The position numbers and the translations under genes are program-made. The notes beneath the pieces were generated by a model. That model had not been told where the DNA came from and searched no databases. It saw nothing but the letters and a program-made list of their open reading frames with translations. Below, one piece after another: positions 10,880-23,161 of a stretch of DNA of 64,000 bases. The DNA comes from Cryptomeria japonica (Eukaryota > Streptophyta > Pinopsida > Cupressales > Cupressaceae). Positions within the stretch are counted from its first letter, which is position 1. Each line of letters starts with the position of its first letter. Where the stretch lies: assembly GCF_030272615.1 (NCBI RefSeq), contig NC_081409.1, forward strand, positions 243,347,924 through 243,411,923. The letters are read 5' to 3'.

Positions 10880-12990
10880 AAGCTTCCTAGAAAATTACAC
10901 GTTGGCAAAAATACCTTGTAGTCCTTCATTTGCCAATGGAATAGTCCATTTAGGGAACTCATATCTTCAAAGAAATATTCCAATTCGAGCACCTCATCAT
11001 CATTAGGTTCCATTGTTTTTCATCCTCTCTCCATCCCCAAATCTCCACACTCAAAGTTTGAGTCGGAGGATGCCAATTCTTCACTCATTGCTTGGTTCTT
11101 CAAGTCGATGATGTGTTTCCTCCTAGCACTCTTGATTGAGAGTGTGTTCCGCTTCCAATTATGATTTGCCTTGGTAGTAATCAACCATCCTCTTTTAAGG
11201 AGTGCATCGTACGCCTTCTTTTGCAATGGGATGACAACAAAGTCCAAGAAAAATTGTTGTGTCCTAATCATTACTTTTTTGTGCCATCAATGTTCCCAAC
11301 GGCTCCATGCCGTGCTGGTCGGAATCTACCAAGTGGAAGGTCGACAGCTAGAGTGTTGGCTTCCCTAGACATTTCCAAGTGTCCTCTAGCAACACATTAA
11401 CTCTCGAGCCCTCGTCGACGATGTGGTTTGCCAAATTTTGGCCCATTATTTCCATCTCAACAATAGACGACTTCCTTTCGATGCTCACCATCAACAACAT
11501 TGGATCTCTGGCCTCATTCCCTTCGGCTGGTGGTTTTCCCGACAGTTCCTCCTCTTGTGGCTTACATTGTTTCTGGATGACTGTGTCGTCACTGACTGTG
11601 TTGGCAATTGCTATTCTCAGTTGCAACATAGTTTGAAGAAGGTCTGCCACCTTGATGGGTATGGTTGTCTATAACACTCGCCGAACTATGTTCTTCTTTG
11701 ACTCTTGCAATGACGTACCTGCAGTTCCATTGGAGGTTACTCGTTCCTTCGCCAACATTTGTTCTACTTCGACTCTGGCTTCTCAGAGTCGTTCCTTCTC
11801 CGTACAAGCATCTAGGTACATCACCTTCTTCATCTGTGCTCTAGTGATTGCCAAAACTGCCTCGTCTTGTTCCTCTATATCCAACATATTTATACCCTTT
11901 TGCTTTGGGCAGTTGGTGTCTTCATGATTTCCGAATCCACACCATTTGCACAATTGTTGTATGTTGTCTTTCGTATTCTGGCAATCTCTCGCAAAGTGTC
12001 CCCATTCACTACACTGTCGGCATTGTATGATAGGACGTCCTTTGGAGTCATACTGTATTTGATTTCACCCTCGATAACTCCTTGACGATGCATTATGTGG
12101 TTTTGATGGAGTGGACTCTCCTTGTGTGAAGAGTACTTGTGTGGCACTCCTTGATTGAATGCCCCAACACTTGGGAAATCTTACAAAACATATTTCTAGG
12201 ACAATTACCTTTTGTGTGTCCCTCGCTTTTGCATCTAGTACACCATAGTTCATTACTTTCTTTATTGGTTCCTTTCGCGACCTTCAATTCTTTCATCATT
12301 CTCAACATATCCCGTCGAAGGGCTCATATGGTTTTGGATTCTTCGTCACTATTACCTTTGGTGCTCGCGTGATTGTCTGTCTTCCTCTTCCCTTGGGAGG
12401 AGGTTTTGTTTTCACTCTCGATGTCCATTGCCCGATTGTAAGCATCGGTGTATGAGGATGGAGTCACTACTTTCATCTTCTTGTGCATTGAAGGGATCAA
12501 TCCCTTAGTGAACCACCTCTTCTTCAACCCGTCGACTGGCTGGTTCTCCATCTTATTCAACAATTCTTTGAGCCTACGGTTGTAAGCGCGTACACTCTCA
12601 TTTTTACCTTGCTTGGTATAATAGATTTTTGCTACAATCTCGTTGTCGTCCCTCAGGAGTTTGAACTCTTCTTCGAACACCTTCTTTAGATATGTCCATC
12701 CCACCTTGCATTTGGCATCGAGGTCTGTGTACCGGTCAATGGCAATTCCTCGTGGCGGGAAATGCCTTCAGCCAGTAGTCTTGGTCATTTATGCTATTCG
12801 CCTCCCATATTGTGATACATGTTTTGCAATGCCATACAGGATCCTTGATCCATCCCTTGTAAATTTACGGAGTTTTTGCTTCTCGTGGGTTTTCATCATT
12901 GTTTTCACTCGGAAGTTACCAAAGGAGTCTTCGGCTCAGTTCCTTGACGAGGGACAAGTTCCTGCAAATTGGTTTCTCGCTTGATTACTC
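10880..12990 (-). pseudogene. gag-pro: gag-protease relic of element L
   Basis: Minus-strand fragments in several frames. Gag core: LLRDDNEIVAKIYYTKQGK, then RAYNRRLKELLNKMENQP and KKRWFTKGL (near 12324-12704). Nucleocapsid: WCTRCKSEGHTKGNC, FCKI..VLGHSIKEC, QCRQCSEWGHFARDC and LCKWCGFGNHEDTNC, four zinc knuckles, of which the second has lost a cysteine. Protease: HIVDEGSRVNVLLEDTW (active-site DGGS of relatives changed to DEGS), then LDFVVIPLQKK.YDALLKRGWL. The frame ends near SSLNGLFHWQMKDY at about 10900 and no RT follows, so pol was deleted before the M insertion. It closely parallels units A and B at 41-49 kb. Confidence 0.82.
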
Positions 12991-12994
12991 CCTT

Positions 12995-13225
12995 GTGTGC
13001 TGAACCTGGGGGACTGTTTTGACTGCTACGTTCCGGTGCTTTCCCTGCACTCTCGGCCACACACATGTCCACCTCTAGCATCCCCAACACTCCAGGTACG
13101 TCCAAGTGTGCTGACCTGGGTGTACTTTTCCGACTGCCACATTCTGGTGCTTTCTTGCACTCTCGGCCATGCACGCGTACTGTACATGTCCACCTCCAGT
13201 GCCCCAACACTTCAGGTACTTCCAA
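12995..13225. repeat. Tandem duplication of about 110 bp in the leader of element L
   Basis: GTGCTGAACCTGGGGGACTG...CACTCTCGGCCA...CCCCAACACTCCAGGTACGTCCAAG is followed at once by a second copy, GTGCTGACCTGGGTGTACTT...CACTCTCGGCCA...CCCCAACACTTCAGGTACTTCCAAG. It lies between the primer-binding site and gag. The open frame across it (minus strand, 12905-13273) is repetitive and not a recognisable protein. Confidence 0.75.
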
Positions 13226-13366
13226 GCTTTGACTCGTCCCTGTGCTCCCTCCGACCGAGGGTCGGCAAATCACTTAATCGCTTGGTCTTGACCACCCTGT
13301 GGCCTCTTCTCATCTTTATTGGGGTCGACGGACATGAATCACTCAAGGCTGACCCAATTTCTTTCA

Positions 13367-13383
13367 AGGCAACGATGGCAAAA
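13367..13383 (-). promoter_or_regulatory. Degenerate primer-binding site of element L
   Basis: Just inside the right LTR the minus strand reads TTTTGCCATCGTTGCCTTG. The tail CGTTGCC and the position match the tRNA-Asp-type site TGGCGCCGTTGCC seen at 40452 and 45729, so this looks like a mutated version of it. Confidence 0.5.
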
Positions 13384-13752
13384 TGTTTGCTGCTATCTGA
13401 TAAATTAAGTACGGGAATTAATAATACAAATGATAATGCATACCAGACACGACAGTAAAATATATCTTTATTCGCACATGCAATTATTACAGAGAAGAAG
13501 ACCAGAGATGGTCGGCCAAGGATTACAATTGACTCGACTATTCTCTACTCCCTTCCTTGGCGGTACACAACATATTTAAAGGACCCAATGGTTGCTGAGA
13601 GGAACAAAACAGTGAACCAACCGACACATTATAGTGAACCAACCGACACATTAACTACACGAGAGTGACAACCCACTTAATAGAATTAATTAATACTTTG
13701 GCAGATAACAAATATTATCAAACATAACAATAGGCATTTTATGCGGACTACA
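13384..13752 (-). repeat. 5' LTR of element L
   Basis: Partner of 2480-2826. On the minus strand it starts TGTAGTCCGCATAAAATGCC and ends ...GCAAACA. It contains a direct repeat of AGTGAACCAACCGACACAT that the other LTR lacks. It is followed by GTATG, the target duplication. Confidence 0.87.
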
Positions 13753-14169
13753 GTATGTAGGTGCAACAATTTTGGAGGGTATGTTATAACTTATGGGTAC
13801 GTCTAGAATATCAATATATTAGAATGTTAAAAAATCAAAATAATTATTTTATTTAATGAAATAATATATACAACTAAATATTATGGACATATTGAAATGT
13901 ACTTCACTAATAATATTAATATTAATCTATACAAAAAACTAAAATATTATCATATAAATAAATTATAAATCTTCACACACTTCTGAAATAGCACGAAGTA
14001 TGGAGAAGATTTATTAGACAATAAGCTGTCTTAGTAATTAAAATGAGATCATCAGCATATAGAAGTAACTTTATTACGTATTTAGCCAATTGAACTCCTT
14101 CGTCGCTAGTCTTGTTTAACCACTCTTCTACAAACAAGATTTATGGCGAAGATTTATCATATAAAAATG

Positions 14170-15440
14170 AAAAATATGCGAACACAAGAAGGGTGGAATT
14201 GATTGCCCTTGGAAAGCAGAATCCAAAGAGATTTTGAAAAGAGCTACAACAAAAGAGAGGACAAATATTAAACAACATAACAGGTTGTCAATGGCTTGAG
14301 TACGCAAAGTTTTTATATGAATGTAGCTAGGATAAACATAGACCCCCAGTAATCAAGGAAACTACTGAACTTTTCACCATTGAGGATATCAATCAAGGAA
14401 TAAAAAGGTTGGTAGGATGAAAAGCACAGGATATAGATGGGCTGCAAGCAGAGTACTTAAAATGGGGTATTGTAGTTCTTGCACTTCATATGAAAAGTAT
14501 CTTCAATAAGGTCATTCAAGAGGGCTTCCTGGAAAATTCGACAACCATTTTGGTGATTCCACTTCACAAAAGTGGTGATACCAATAATCCATCAAACTAT
14601 CACACCATTATGATTAATCCCCTTCTATGAAAACTTTTTGGAAGCATGGTTGAGCAGAAAATTAGTATTTGGGCATAAAAAGAAGGAAAAATAGCTAGAG
14701 GATGGGGTGGTTTTAGGCCAAAACATTCCACTATTGACCATGGTGTTACTCTTAGGTTGTTGGTTGAAAATATATGGAACAGCCAAGGTGGTGAGGCTTT
14801 TTGCTGTTTTGTAGACTTTGAAAAAGCCCTTGACATAGTACCATGTGACAAACTATGGAATAGAATGGAAGAATTGGGAGTCCCAAATGTGCTTAGAGCT
14901 GCAATACATAGGCTATATGAACAGGTGAAGGCTAATATCAGAACTATAGATGGAATGTTCGAATGTTTTGGCATATGGAAAAAACATAATGGGCAAAAAA
15001 AGCTTACTATATCAAAGAATTCAATCCCACGGGAGATCAAGAGGAAAAAACTTAAATAGGGGCCAATATTAAATGGAAAGAAAAAATGTTGATAGCCCAG
15101 CTAAGGACAAGTTCTGGTCACTTGAGATGTGAAATAGGTAGATGGATGATGCCTAAAGAGGAGTGGGAAGAAGGAATATGCCTATTCTGCAAAATGGGAG
15201 TGGTAGAGACAAAATAACATTTCTTCATGGAATATTCAGCTTATAGTGACATTCACAGCAGCTATGAGGACATCTTGAAAGGTGGCAATCTAAGCACATT
15301 ATTTGAAGATGCAAGGCTGGGAAAAACAACAAACTTATTGATGAAATTCCATCATCAAAGAATAGATCTTGAAAGGAGGCTACAAACTATTAAAGGAGAT
15401 GGTGCCCTATTGTTGAGGGGTTTTGTGTTGTTCTTGGGTC
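14170..15440 (+). pseudogene. LINE (non-LTR) reverse transcriptase relic
   Basis: Plus-strand fragments in order: IEDINQGIKRLVG, AQDIDGLQAEYLKWG, LVIPLHKSGDTNNPSNY, GWGGFRPKHSTIDH, then FVDFEKALDIVPCDKLW and LGVPNVLRAAIHRLYEQVKANI. These are the fingers and early palm motifs of plant LINE RT (the FRP.HST and D.EKA.D..P signatures). The catalytic YADD block is missing. The frame resumes at about 15080 with the C-terminal zinc-binding region (LRTSSGHLRCEIGRW, ICLFCKMGVVET, HFFMEYSAYSDIH). So the middle is deleted and several stops interrupt the rest. Its 3' end is near 15780. Confidence 0.85.
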
Positions 15441-15805
15441 CCATAGGCTAGTTGGTTTGGCCTTGTGGATGTTATTAAAATCTTTCATTCTTTCATTCAT
15501 TTCAAGGCCATCCTTTCGGGAGATAGAATTGATCACATTGAAGAGCATGCTTTACTTTTATGTTTATGGTTGGGTATGGGGGGAAGCCTCTGGATATTGG
15601 AGACATTTGAATACTTTACTAAACAATTCGGTCAATAGGATAAGCCACGTTAAGACATGTATGGAAATGCTAGGTTTTAGTATTGGTATATCCAATAGGA
15701 CTCACAATGCAAATGAAAGATCATTGATGGATCCCCTTGCTGATCCATTGTAATTTTTAAAATAATAAACTATATTTTTCCTGTGATTTTGCTGATGGTC
15801 TTACA

Positions 15806-16170
15806 TATGGGAGTTGAGAAAATACAACACCACAGGAGCCCAAATGATCATTGCAAGTTGAAAAACCTGTTACAAGGAGAAGCAAGGAAGCAAATGCAAA
15901 AAAAAAAATACACAGAGAATATGCTCAAAAAGAGAGAGCTCAATATTCACAAAAATATGTAATGTGATTCTTACAATGAAAAGAAAGAACTCAACCTTTA
16001 ATAGGTCAGGAAACCCTAAAAGGGAAAACCTAGGGTTGCACATAATAATTAATTAAAAGAATTAATTATATGCACCTAAAGTTAGCTTAAGTGTATAAGA
16101 GATAAAGGGAACTTAAATAATTAAACAAATATTGTTTAATTAATCAAGTAAATACCCGAATACTCTAACA
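15806..16170 (-). repeat. 3' LTR of element N
   Basis: 365 bp, nearly identical to 18277-18641 (shared run CACAGAGAATATGCTCAAAA and AAATACCCGAATACTCTAACA). It is followed on the plus strand by CCCCCCCTTAA, the complement of the polypurine tract. Confidence 0.92.
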
Positions 16171-16181
16171 CCCCCCCTTAA
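16171..16181 (-). promoter_or_regulatory. Polypurine tract of element N
   Basis: The minus strand reads TTAAGGGGGGG directly before the 3' LTR start TGTTAGAG, the expected plus-strand primer of an LTR retrotransposon. Confidence 0.85.
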
Positions 16182-17369
16182 GCTAGACTTAGGGAGAAGC
16201 TAAAACCTAGAACAACTACTGAAAGCATGAAAGATGGGTCCCGGCAACAAGGCCTGATCAGGTACCCAAATACAATGAAATCTCTATGAACTGGAGAAAT
16301 AGAGAAAACCATGTGGGAACAAAACTCTACTCCAAAAAGAGATGAAAAAGAACACTATTGAAGCATGAAGAACCTGCAAACTCTGTCGAAGAATAACTGC
16401 TGATCTGAAGAACCTCCATTGAAATAGAACATGACCAGGTAGGGAAGACTGTAATCTGTATGAGTGCCCTCAAATGACACTACTCGAATCAGATGGCAAA
16501 CAAGGCCAACAACTGAAATCAAAGATACAGATGACATGAAAACACCAAAGCCTGAAGAGCTGATCAATCGAACCACCGAAGCATTAGACCCACCAGGAAT
16601 AAAGCTCCCCATAATGCTGAAGAGGGAGAGGGATATGTACACTGAAAAGAACAGCCAACAAGAATTGCATGACGAAGAACCAGGAACATCAAAGGTGCTG
16701 AGAAAAGTACATGGTGTCGTGGAAGGAACACTTACTTAACACACATCATGAGGTGAATGTCGTGGAAGGAACCCTCACTAGACAAAGGTAGATGGCAAAT
16801 AAGGCAAACATCAACCCCCTCATGACACTTTATAAGTAGTGCATGTACAACAAGGCACAAGATATGCAAGATTCCAAGTAAACAATGCATGATGGCACTT
16901 TATCTCACTGTGTTTGCATAAATACAAGCTACAATGATAAGAAGACTGGAAATAGAAATGTGAACCAAAATAGAGACATCCTACTCAGAGAAGAGATCCA
17001 GGACCTGGAACAACCACGATATCCACCAGAGTGTTGAAAAGCAAAAAAAATGAATAAAATATGCATGGAGCAGAATCTGGAAATAAAACTCAGATGGCTG
17101 GAAAGTACACAACACACGCTTTCTGAAAATATAAAGTTTTCGAAAAACGGAGGTCGGATGCTCATTCTATAGCTCCTGGAGTGCAAAAACTAGACCTCAC
17201 TTTGATTGGAAAAAAACACAGTCAAACAGCAAAATTGGAAAAAATTACCAACATGACGAGGTCCGGCTCGGAATCAGCTTTCCGATGCCTATTTGTTTTC
17301 GAAAAAAGGACTCCGTATGCTCAAGATATGGCCAAAAAACCAAACACCCCTTGAAAGAGGCAAAAAAAG

Positions 17370-17870
17370 AGAGTCTGGTGGCTGGGCGGTGCTCCGGTGG
17401 CCAGTGGGTGGCGCTCCGGTGGCGGCCTGGTGGTTCTCTGGTGGTCGGGAGGAGCTCTGGTGGCGGCCGGATGGCGGAGCCAGGGTAGCCACTGGCGAGG
17501 GAGAGCATCGGCGAAGCGGGGTTGGGCCGAGTGGAGGCCGACGATGGGTGCAGAGCCGGCGGCGGGGGCCAGGGAGGAGGCCCCATAGCAGCTGGGGCGG
17601 CGGAGGCTTCTGACGGTGGCGGGTCGGGGAGGCGGGGCTGCCAGGAAGCGGCGACTGGAGAGCAGCGGCGCCGGGGGTTCTGCAGGTGTCGGGGGTCGGG
17701 AAGAGGCAGCGATCGACGGGAACGAAAGCCAATGTCGGCAGGGGCCGGAAGCGAGGAAGGCGCGGGGCCCGAGGTCCGCCTGTAGGGCTTGCGTGTTGGC
17801 AGTAGGCCGGACTGACAGGTCTGGTCGCCGTACAGCAGCCGGACTGTCAGCCCGGTACTTGCGTAAAGTC
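17370..17870. other. GC-rich island inside element N
   Basis: About 500 bp of strongly GC-rich DNA (GGTGGCGGCC, GGCGGCGGGGGCC) inside otherwise AT-rich sequence. Overlapping open frames on both strands (for example 17321-17872 minus) are Pro-, Ser-, Ala- and Arg-rich, as expected from composition alone, with no domain. It may be a captured GC-rich host fragment. It is not annotated as a gene. Confidence 0.5.
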
Positions 17871-18256
17871 AAACCCCCAAAAATTTTGTTTTTTTTTAAA
17901 AAGAAAAACTACAATCGCCTTTTTTGATTTAAATTTTTTTTTTTTTTCAAAAAATCAAATTTCGGCCTGCATGCCGTAAAAACGCAGTTTTGATTTTCGA
18001 TTTTTTTCTCGGACTGCGTGCCAGGGTTGTTAGGCTGGATTTGGAGAAAAAATACTCCCAGAGGCTCAAGAACCAAAGCAGGTCGAATTTTATATGACTA
18101 TAGGGGTTTTCGGGCCTTTTGAGCATGATGGTGAGGTGCATTTAGGCCCAAAGTGCTCAGAAAAAAAAGACCTATCCCTAGGTGCATAAAAAAAATTCTG
18201 AAACCCCAGATCTGCTTCCAATGCAAAAATTCTCAAAACAAGAACAGGCAGCTGCA

Positions 18257-18276
18257 GATCTGAAGTTCTGATACCA
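18257..18276 (-). promoter_or_regulatory. Primer-binding site of element N
   Basis: Directly inside the right LTR the minus strand reads TGGTATCAGAACTTCAGATC. The first 12 bases match the initiator-tRNA-Met site TGGTATCAGAGC except for one base. Confidence 0.85.
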
Positions 18277-18641
18277 TATAGGAGTTTAGAAAATACAACA
18301 CCATAGGAGCCCAAATGATCTCTGCAAGCTGGAAAACCTGTTACAAGGAGAAGCAGGGAAGAAAATACAGAAAAACAAATACACAGAGAATATGCTCAAA
18401 AAGAGAGAGCTCAATATTCACAAAAGTATGTAATGTGATTCTTACAATGAAAAGAAAGAACTCAACCTTTAATAGGTCAAGAAACCCTAAAAGGGAAAAC
18501 CTAGGTTTGGACATAATAATTAATTAAAAGAATTAATTATATGCACTTAAAGTTAGCTTAAGTGTAAAAGAGATAAAGGGAACTTAAATAATTAAACAAA
18601 TATTGTTTAATTAATCAAGTAAATACCCGAATACTCTAACA
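18277..18641 (-). repeat. 5' LTR of element N
   Basis: 365 bp, partner of 15806-16170, followed by the TTACA target duplication. Confidence 0.92.
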
Positions 18642-18870
18642 TTACAGAATAGAGAGAAGTGGCAGAATGTTTGGTTTCTTTTTGTATTTTTTTGAATATA
18701 TAAGCAAGTAATGAATAAAGAACAACAAATAAGGAAGGAAGCTGAAACAAGTTAGAACATTCAATTAAATCAGAATTGATACAAATCGTACTAGGCAGAT
18801 TTTTGATTTATAATATCTAGATTATTCCCTAGGCATTGGGGATGTGCTTACATCCAATAATGGCGCCAAC

Positions 18871-19966
18871 TGAAGGGTAGATGATGAACACAAACCAAGA
18901 ACATCAGCTATGGCTGAATGAAAGTTTTCACCACTTCTAGCGTAAAGTGTACCTGCTGTAATGGTGGCATCAAGCTGAAACAATCACGCCCAAGCTAGGA
19001 AATTCAACCACCCTGTTGAAACCCTCACCAAGCAATCTAAATCTCCACAAGGAATAGCGCATACACTTTGACCAATAATGCCAATGCCAAAAGAATCCAC
19101 TGCCAATCAATAGCTGAGGGCTACGTCCCAGCCAGTACCAATCACGGGGTTTGCGTCTCAGATTGAAGAATTGCTCTACCAAAGCAATATCGCACCAAAC
19201 AAGTTTTCAATATGTAAAAGATAATGAGAAATTAGGTTTCCTTCTCCTTATATCTCTTTCCTTCCAAATTGAACCCTAAAGATATATGAAAAGTGCGCTT
19301 TAATATAGTCATATTTCCCAATATTGGGCGCCCAAGTATAGAAAAAACACCACTTTTTCAATATAAAATAACTCCAAGCACCAAAAGGACCCTGGCAAGT
19401 GAAAATCATTTAGAAAAGTTCAAGACCTTTCCAACGAGCTATAACACATGGGCATACGAATCCAGATGAAGCCAAAAACCCCTTATTGCTCCGAAATGGC
19501 TATAGACATAGCCTTATTTAAAATATTAAAATGCTTACTTAGGAAATATTTAAATATATTAAAAATATAACCCAAATAGCTACATAAAGCTCAGAACACA
19601 CCAAAAGCCTGAAACTGAACCTGTCTGTGACTGATGTTGGAAATCATGGATCAACTGACAGTCTCATCCCTAAAATCTAGGGATGCTCCTAGAAACTAGG
19701 AAACACACCCAAATCTCCTGAAACTGAGACCATCTGAAAGGTCATGAATAACCTCATGACTGGCAACTGTCACGACCTCCTAAAATTTAGGGATATCCCC
19801 TAAAATCTAGGAATTGGTCCAAACTAGCTCCAAACTGTCTGTGAAGCCAAAATCCAGTCACTATATGCATTGAATGAGTCCCAATCAACCTCTGCTAGCT
19901 TACGAGAGTCCAATGATAGGCCAACTCCTCCGTCTCTGATGTCCACTCTAGAAAGGGGACATGACA
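18871..19966 (-). mobile_element. LTR with adjoining primer-binding site, rest of element missing
   Basis: On the minus strand it begins TGTCATGTCCCCTTTC at 19966, contains a TATA-like GATATAAGGAG near 19240, and ends CTACCCTTCA at 18871. It is followed by GTTGGCGCCATTATTGG (18854-18870), which looks like a primer-binding site. About 1.1 kb, so this is a 5' LTR of a truncated gypsy-type element. No coding remnant follows in 18647-18858. Confidence 0.65.
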
Positions 19967-20001
19967 GCAAAAGTGCTCTATTATATATTCTAGTTGCTAT
20001 T

Positions 20002-22038
20002 TGTCATGTCCCCTCCTTGATTGTTATATATATATCCTAAAGGAAACAATTATTATTATTAATTAATATAATAATTACCAAAGAATGATAATTTGAAATT
20101 TATTTATTTATTAAATATTATTATTTAATTAATATTTATTATTATTAATTAATAATAATATTCTTGATCTATTCAAATAAAAATAAATTAATATTATATT
20201 ATAAATTATATCATTCTAAAAACTACTTGAAGTAATTTATTGTATTGTAAACATAATTTAATTTATAATAAGAGATATCATCCTTATAATACTCTAAAAA
20301 CTGCTTGAAGTACATTAAAGAAATATACCTGATTTTCGAAGCAAGACCGATTCTCTAAGTGGTAGTGCTCAGAACTGAAAGAATGGAAGCAGCGAATTGC
20401 TTTGACAATGTTTAATAAAAATAGCTATGTCGTGGATAAACAGAGAGGAAAGTTCTATATTATGGCGAATTTGTACAGCGATTACCTCAGATGGATCCCA
20501 CCAAGCCATTAATCCATATAATAATGACAATTGATGTAATCGCCGCTTAGGGAAACTTATTACAAATCGCTTGTTACGAATGGTCAAGTCATTAATTGAA
20601 AATAGAATATATTGAGCGATCATTATAATCTATTTATTATCAGTGATACATGTCAAAGAAGACTTAAGTCTCAAGGCAACTAAACGAATATATTAACTTT
20701 AGCCAAGAGATGATTGCAGTCAGCAATAGAACTTATAGATTACTACATACGTAGCCATCAACATAATATTATCAATATCGCCCCCATGAAGGGATTTATC
20801 ACAAATGTTAACTAATCAAATGTTTAGTTATTCAAAGGATGATTACTCATTAGACAGCAATTATAAGTAGTGATGTAAGGTAGCGATTAAGAGAAAAAGC
20901 TAATTTGTATAAATAACAAATACTCATGAATAATGGAAAGGTGTGATCTTAAGAAAGATTAATTAATCCTTGATAAAGATGTGTCTACTCCCAAAAGATG
21001 CAACCATTTGGTACCAAGATACTTAATGAGGATCGACCTCTATCCAAGGGGACATAAAAAAGGGGAATAAGGAAAAGAAAGGATAGAGAAGGGAGCATAG
21101 CACTCACATTGACTGTTAAAAAGGCATTACGGTAAGGTTATATGAACGGTCAATAATTACGTGAGATGCTATATAATTAATTCAGCATAATATTAATATT
21201 ATAATTAATAATATTAATATTATAATTAACAATAATAATAGAATCTGATCTTGTTAACATTGACAGTGCTGGTATAAATTAATATGATTAATATAATAAT
21301 ATTATTAATACAATTATGTCAATACAGTTTAATGTTATTAACATAATCAATTCTGTTAATACATAATAATACTATTAATATAGTATAAAGATGATAAATA
21401 ACATAATAATGTAAATAAAATCTGAAGTTCATAAGGTTAATATAATCTGATATGATATATTGATAATATAGTAATATATTAGCAATATATTACTACTGTA
21501 ATGATAACCATAAAATGTGGACAATCCACATATTGGACTAGGTAATAATTGACAATGTAATTCGGGTAATGTCATATTAAATTTTAATTCTTAACCTATA
21601 GATTACAGTGATCTGATTCTTCAATACTTAACAAAGATAGGGAGTGTGTTGGGGAAAGGCAGAGTAAATCGGTCACATGGTGAAAATGTCCCAAGACGGG
21701 TAGCAAACCTTGAGGGAGCTGCATGTAGACCGCGTCATGTGCCCTTGGCATGGTAAATCTTCTATCTTGTAAGGATTAGCAGAATAGTGGAGAAGAGTCT
21801 CATGCAATCTATGGGAAGTAAATCATATAACAAATTAATAATCTATTCATCTTAACTGAAAATATTGTAACATTTCATTATTGGCATGAGTAAATGATTG
21901 ATGAGAATGCATAATATTAGCTATGGTTGGATAATATGGGAAAAAGTCAATTTGTATAAAGGATGAGCTCTTATTCCTAAATCCTAAAATTATTGCAAAT
22001 TCATATTCTTAGAGCCAATTTAGGAAGGGGACGTTACA
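20002..22038 (+). mobile_element. 2.0-kb solo-LTR-like element with inverted ends
   Basis: The element starts TGTCATGTCCCCTCCTTG and ends ...TAGGAAGGGGACGTTACA, flanked by perfect CTATT duplications (19997-20001, 22039-22043). It is AT-rich with long runs of AAT/ATT and no coding sequence. The start matches the 5' end of the LTR at 19966, which favours a solo LTR. The inverted match of its own termini (13 of 18) is longer than usual for LTRs, so a TIR element is the alternative. Confidence 0.75.
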
Positions 22039-22043
22039 CTATT

Positions 22044-23160
22044 CCTTTAGCATTTGTGCTCTTTCCTTGTTCTTGGAACTCGTCAAACTAATTAAATTTA
22101 GGCATGTTTGGTTGTTAAGAAGTTAATAATGCATCAGAATCTTCACGTGCTACGGAATTGTGATGGAAATGCCTTCAAATTGTCATGTCTGACCTGAAAT
22201 CATCTTGGTTTGCTCTTTGGAGATTCCAAACAATTTTGACCCAAAAAACCATACCCTTTCCAAATCCATAGGTGATTTGATTCACAATCTGATTCTAGGA
22301 CAATCATACGAGGAAATGGTTTGTTTTCCTCCTGATTCGGTAACCTAGCAAATAACCAATCGATTGACATAAAAGTCAAATATATTCTGGAAATATAAAT
22401 TTCATACTTCCAAATATCAAATCCCTTGTGTTGTTTTATTTGATAGTTTCGTGAAAATCACAGTTTTTTAAGATGAACACCTTAACTCTCATGCAATACC
22501 CAAAATCAATAGACTAGTATTACTGTAAGCCATTTTATTTTTTTATTGTGGTGAATTCATGTATATATCTTCAATTTCGATGTGGTCTAGATATTAATGT
22601 ATATATGTATTTCAAGCTTAAATATTTATCTGATGTATGACATTCATTGATTAAAGTATAATAGCAGCAATAAAAGTTTAAATTTTCTGATTTCATCGTT
22701 CAATGTTTTCATTATGACGAAGGCCTCAAGGATGCGAAATCATAAATGAAATTGTAATGACTGACATGCATTTCTTACAACTGCATCCTATAATGCTTTG
22801 CCCATTGTGCACCTATATACCCTGATTTTATAATCATCTGTTCTCTTCCAACTGTATGCAATGTAAGATTGCCGATTGATGAAAAGGCCAACAACTATCT
22901 GCAGCCATTTAACAGGAGTTTGTTTTCATTTCGTAGTAATATACAATCATTCAACAACTGTAGATTTTCTTTCCATAATTGCATGCAGTCAAGCAATTTC
23001 CCATTGATGAGAAGAGTAAGAAATGTATGTTGTTATAACACATTCATTTTACTGTTGTATGCAGTATGCAGTCATTCAGAAGCTGAATCAAATTGAATTG
23101 AATTGAATGATTTAATTATGTCCGCGAGACCCCGCAGTTCAAGGGACCAAGAGAACCAGC
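22044..23160. other. Non-coding AT-rich interval, nothing recognised
   Basis: No coding, transposon-end or RNA signature was recognised. Short degenerate repeats (ATGCAGTCAAGCAATTTCC, TGCAGCCATTTAACAGG) near 22880-23080 underlie a 75-codon frame that does not look like a protein. Confidence 0.4.
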
Positions 23161-23161
23161 A

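Larger units (their letters stand above)
2480..13752 (-). mobile_element. Element L: internally deleted Ty3/gypsy LTR retrotransposon
   Basis: Direct repeats of about 350 bp begin TGTTTGYTRCTATCTGATAA at 2480 and at 13384 and end near 2826 and 13752. The flanks are ATATG (2475-2479) and GTATG (13753-13757), a five-base target duplication with one transition. The element lies on the minus strand: gag and protease relics are at 10.9-13.0 kb, a degenerate primer-binding site is beside the right LTR, and a polypurine tract is beside the left LTR. No RT, RNase H or integrase remains. Without the nested 6.7-kb insertion at 3940-10653 it would be about 4.5 kb. It belongs to the same superfamily as the compound element at 40168-55164 (shared gag, protease, hairpin and CGTACG-rich 3' region). 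Confidence 0.85.
15806..18641 (-). mobile_element. Element N: non-autonomous LTR retrotransposon (LARD-like)
   Basis: Two 365-bp direct repeats (15806-16170 and 18277-18641) are flanked by perfect TTACA duplications at 15801-15805 and 18642-18646. On the minus strand the 5' LTR is the right copy. Beside it is TGGTATCAGAAC (initiator-tRNA-Met type primer site), and beside the left LTR is AAGGGGGGG (polypurine tract). LTRs begin TGTTAGAGTATTC and end ATA rather than the usual CA. The 2.1-kb interior has no gag or pol. Equal LTR lengths and very high similarity point to a fairly recent insertion that relied on another element's enzymes. Confidence 0.9.

Noticed and set aside
17289-17872. Long Pro/Ala/Arg-rich frames on both strands in the GC island
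   Set aside because: High GC removes stop codons on all frames; no domain, and the frames mirror each other.
22869-23096. 75-codon frame
   Set aside because: It spans short degenerate DNA repeats and shows no protein-like conservation.
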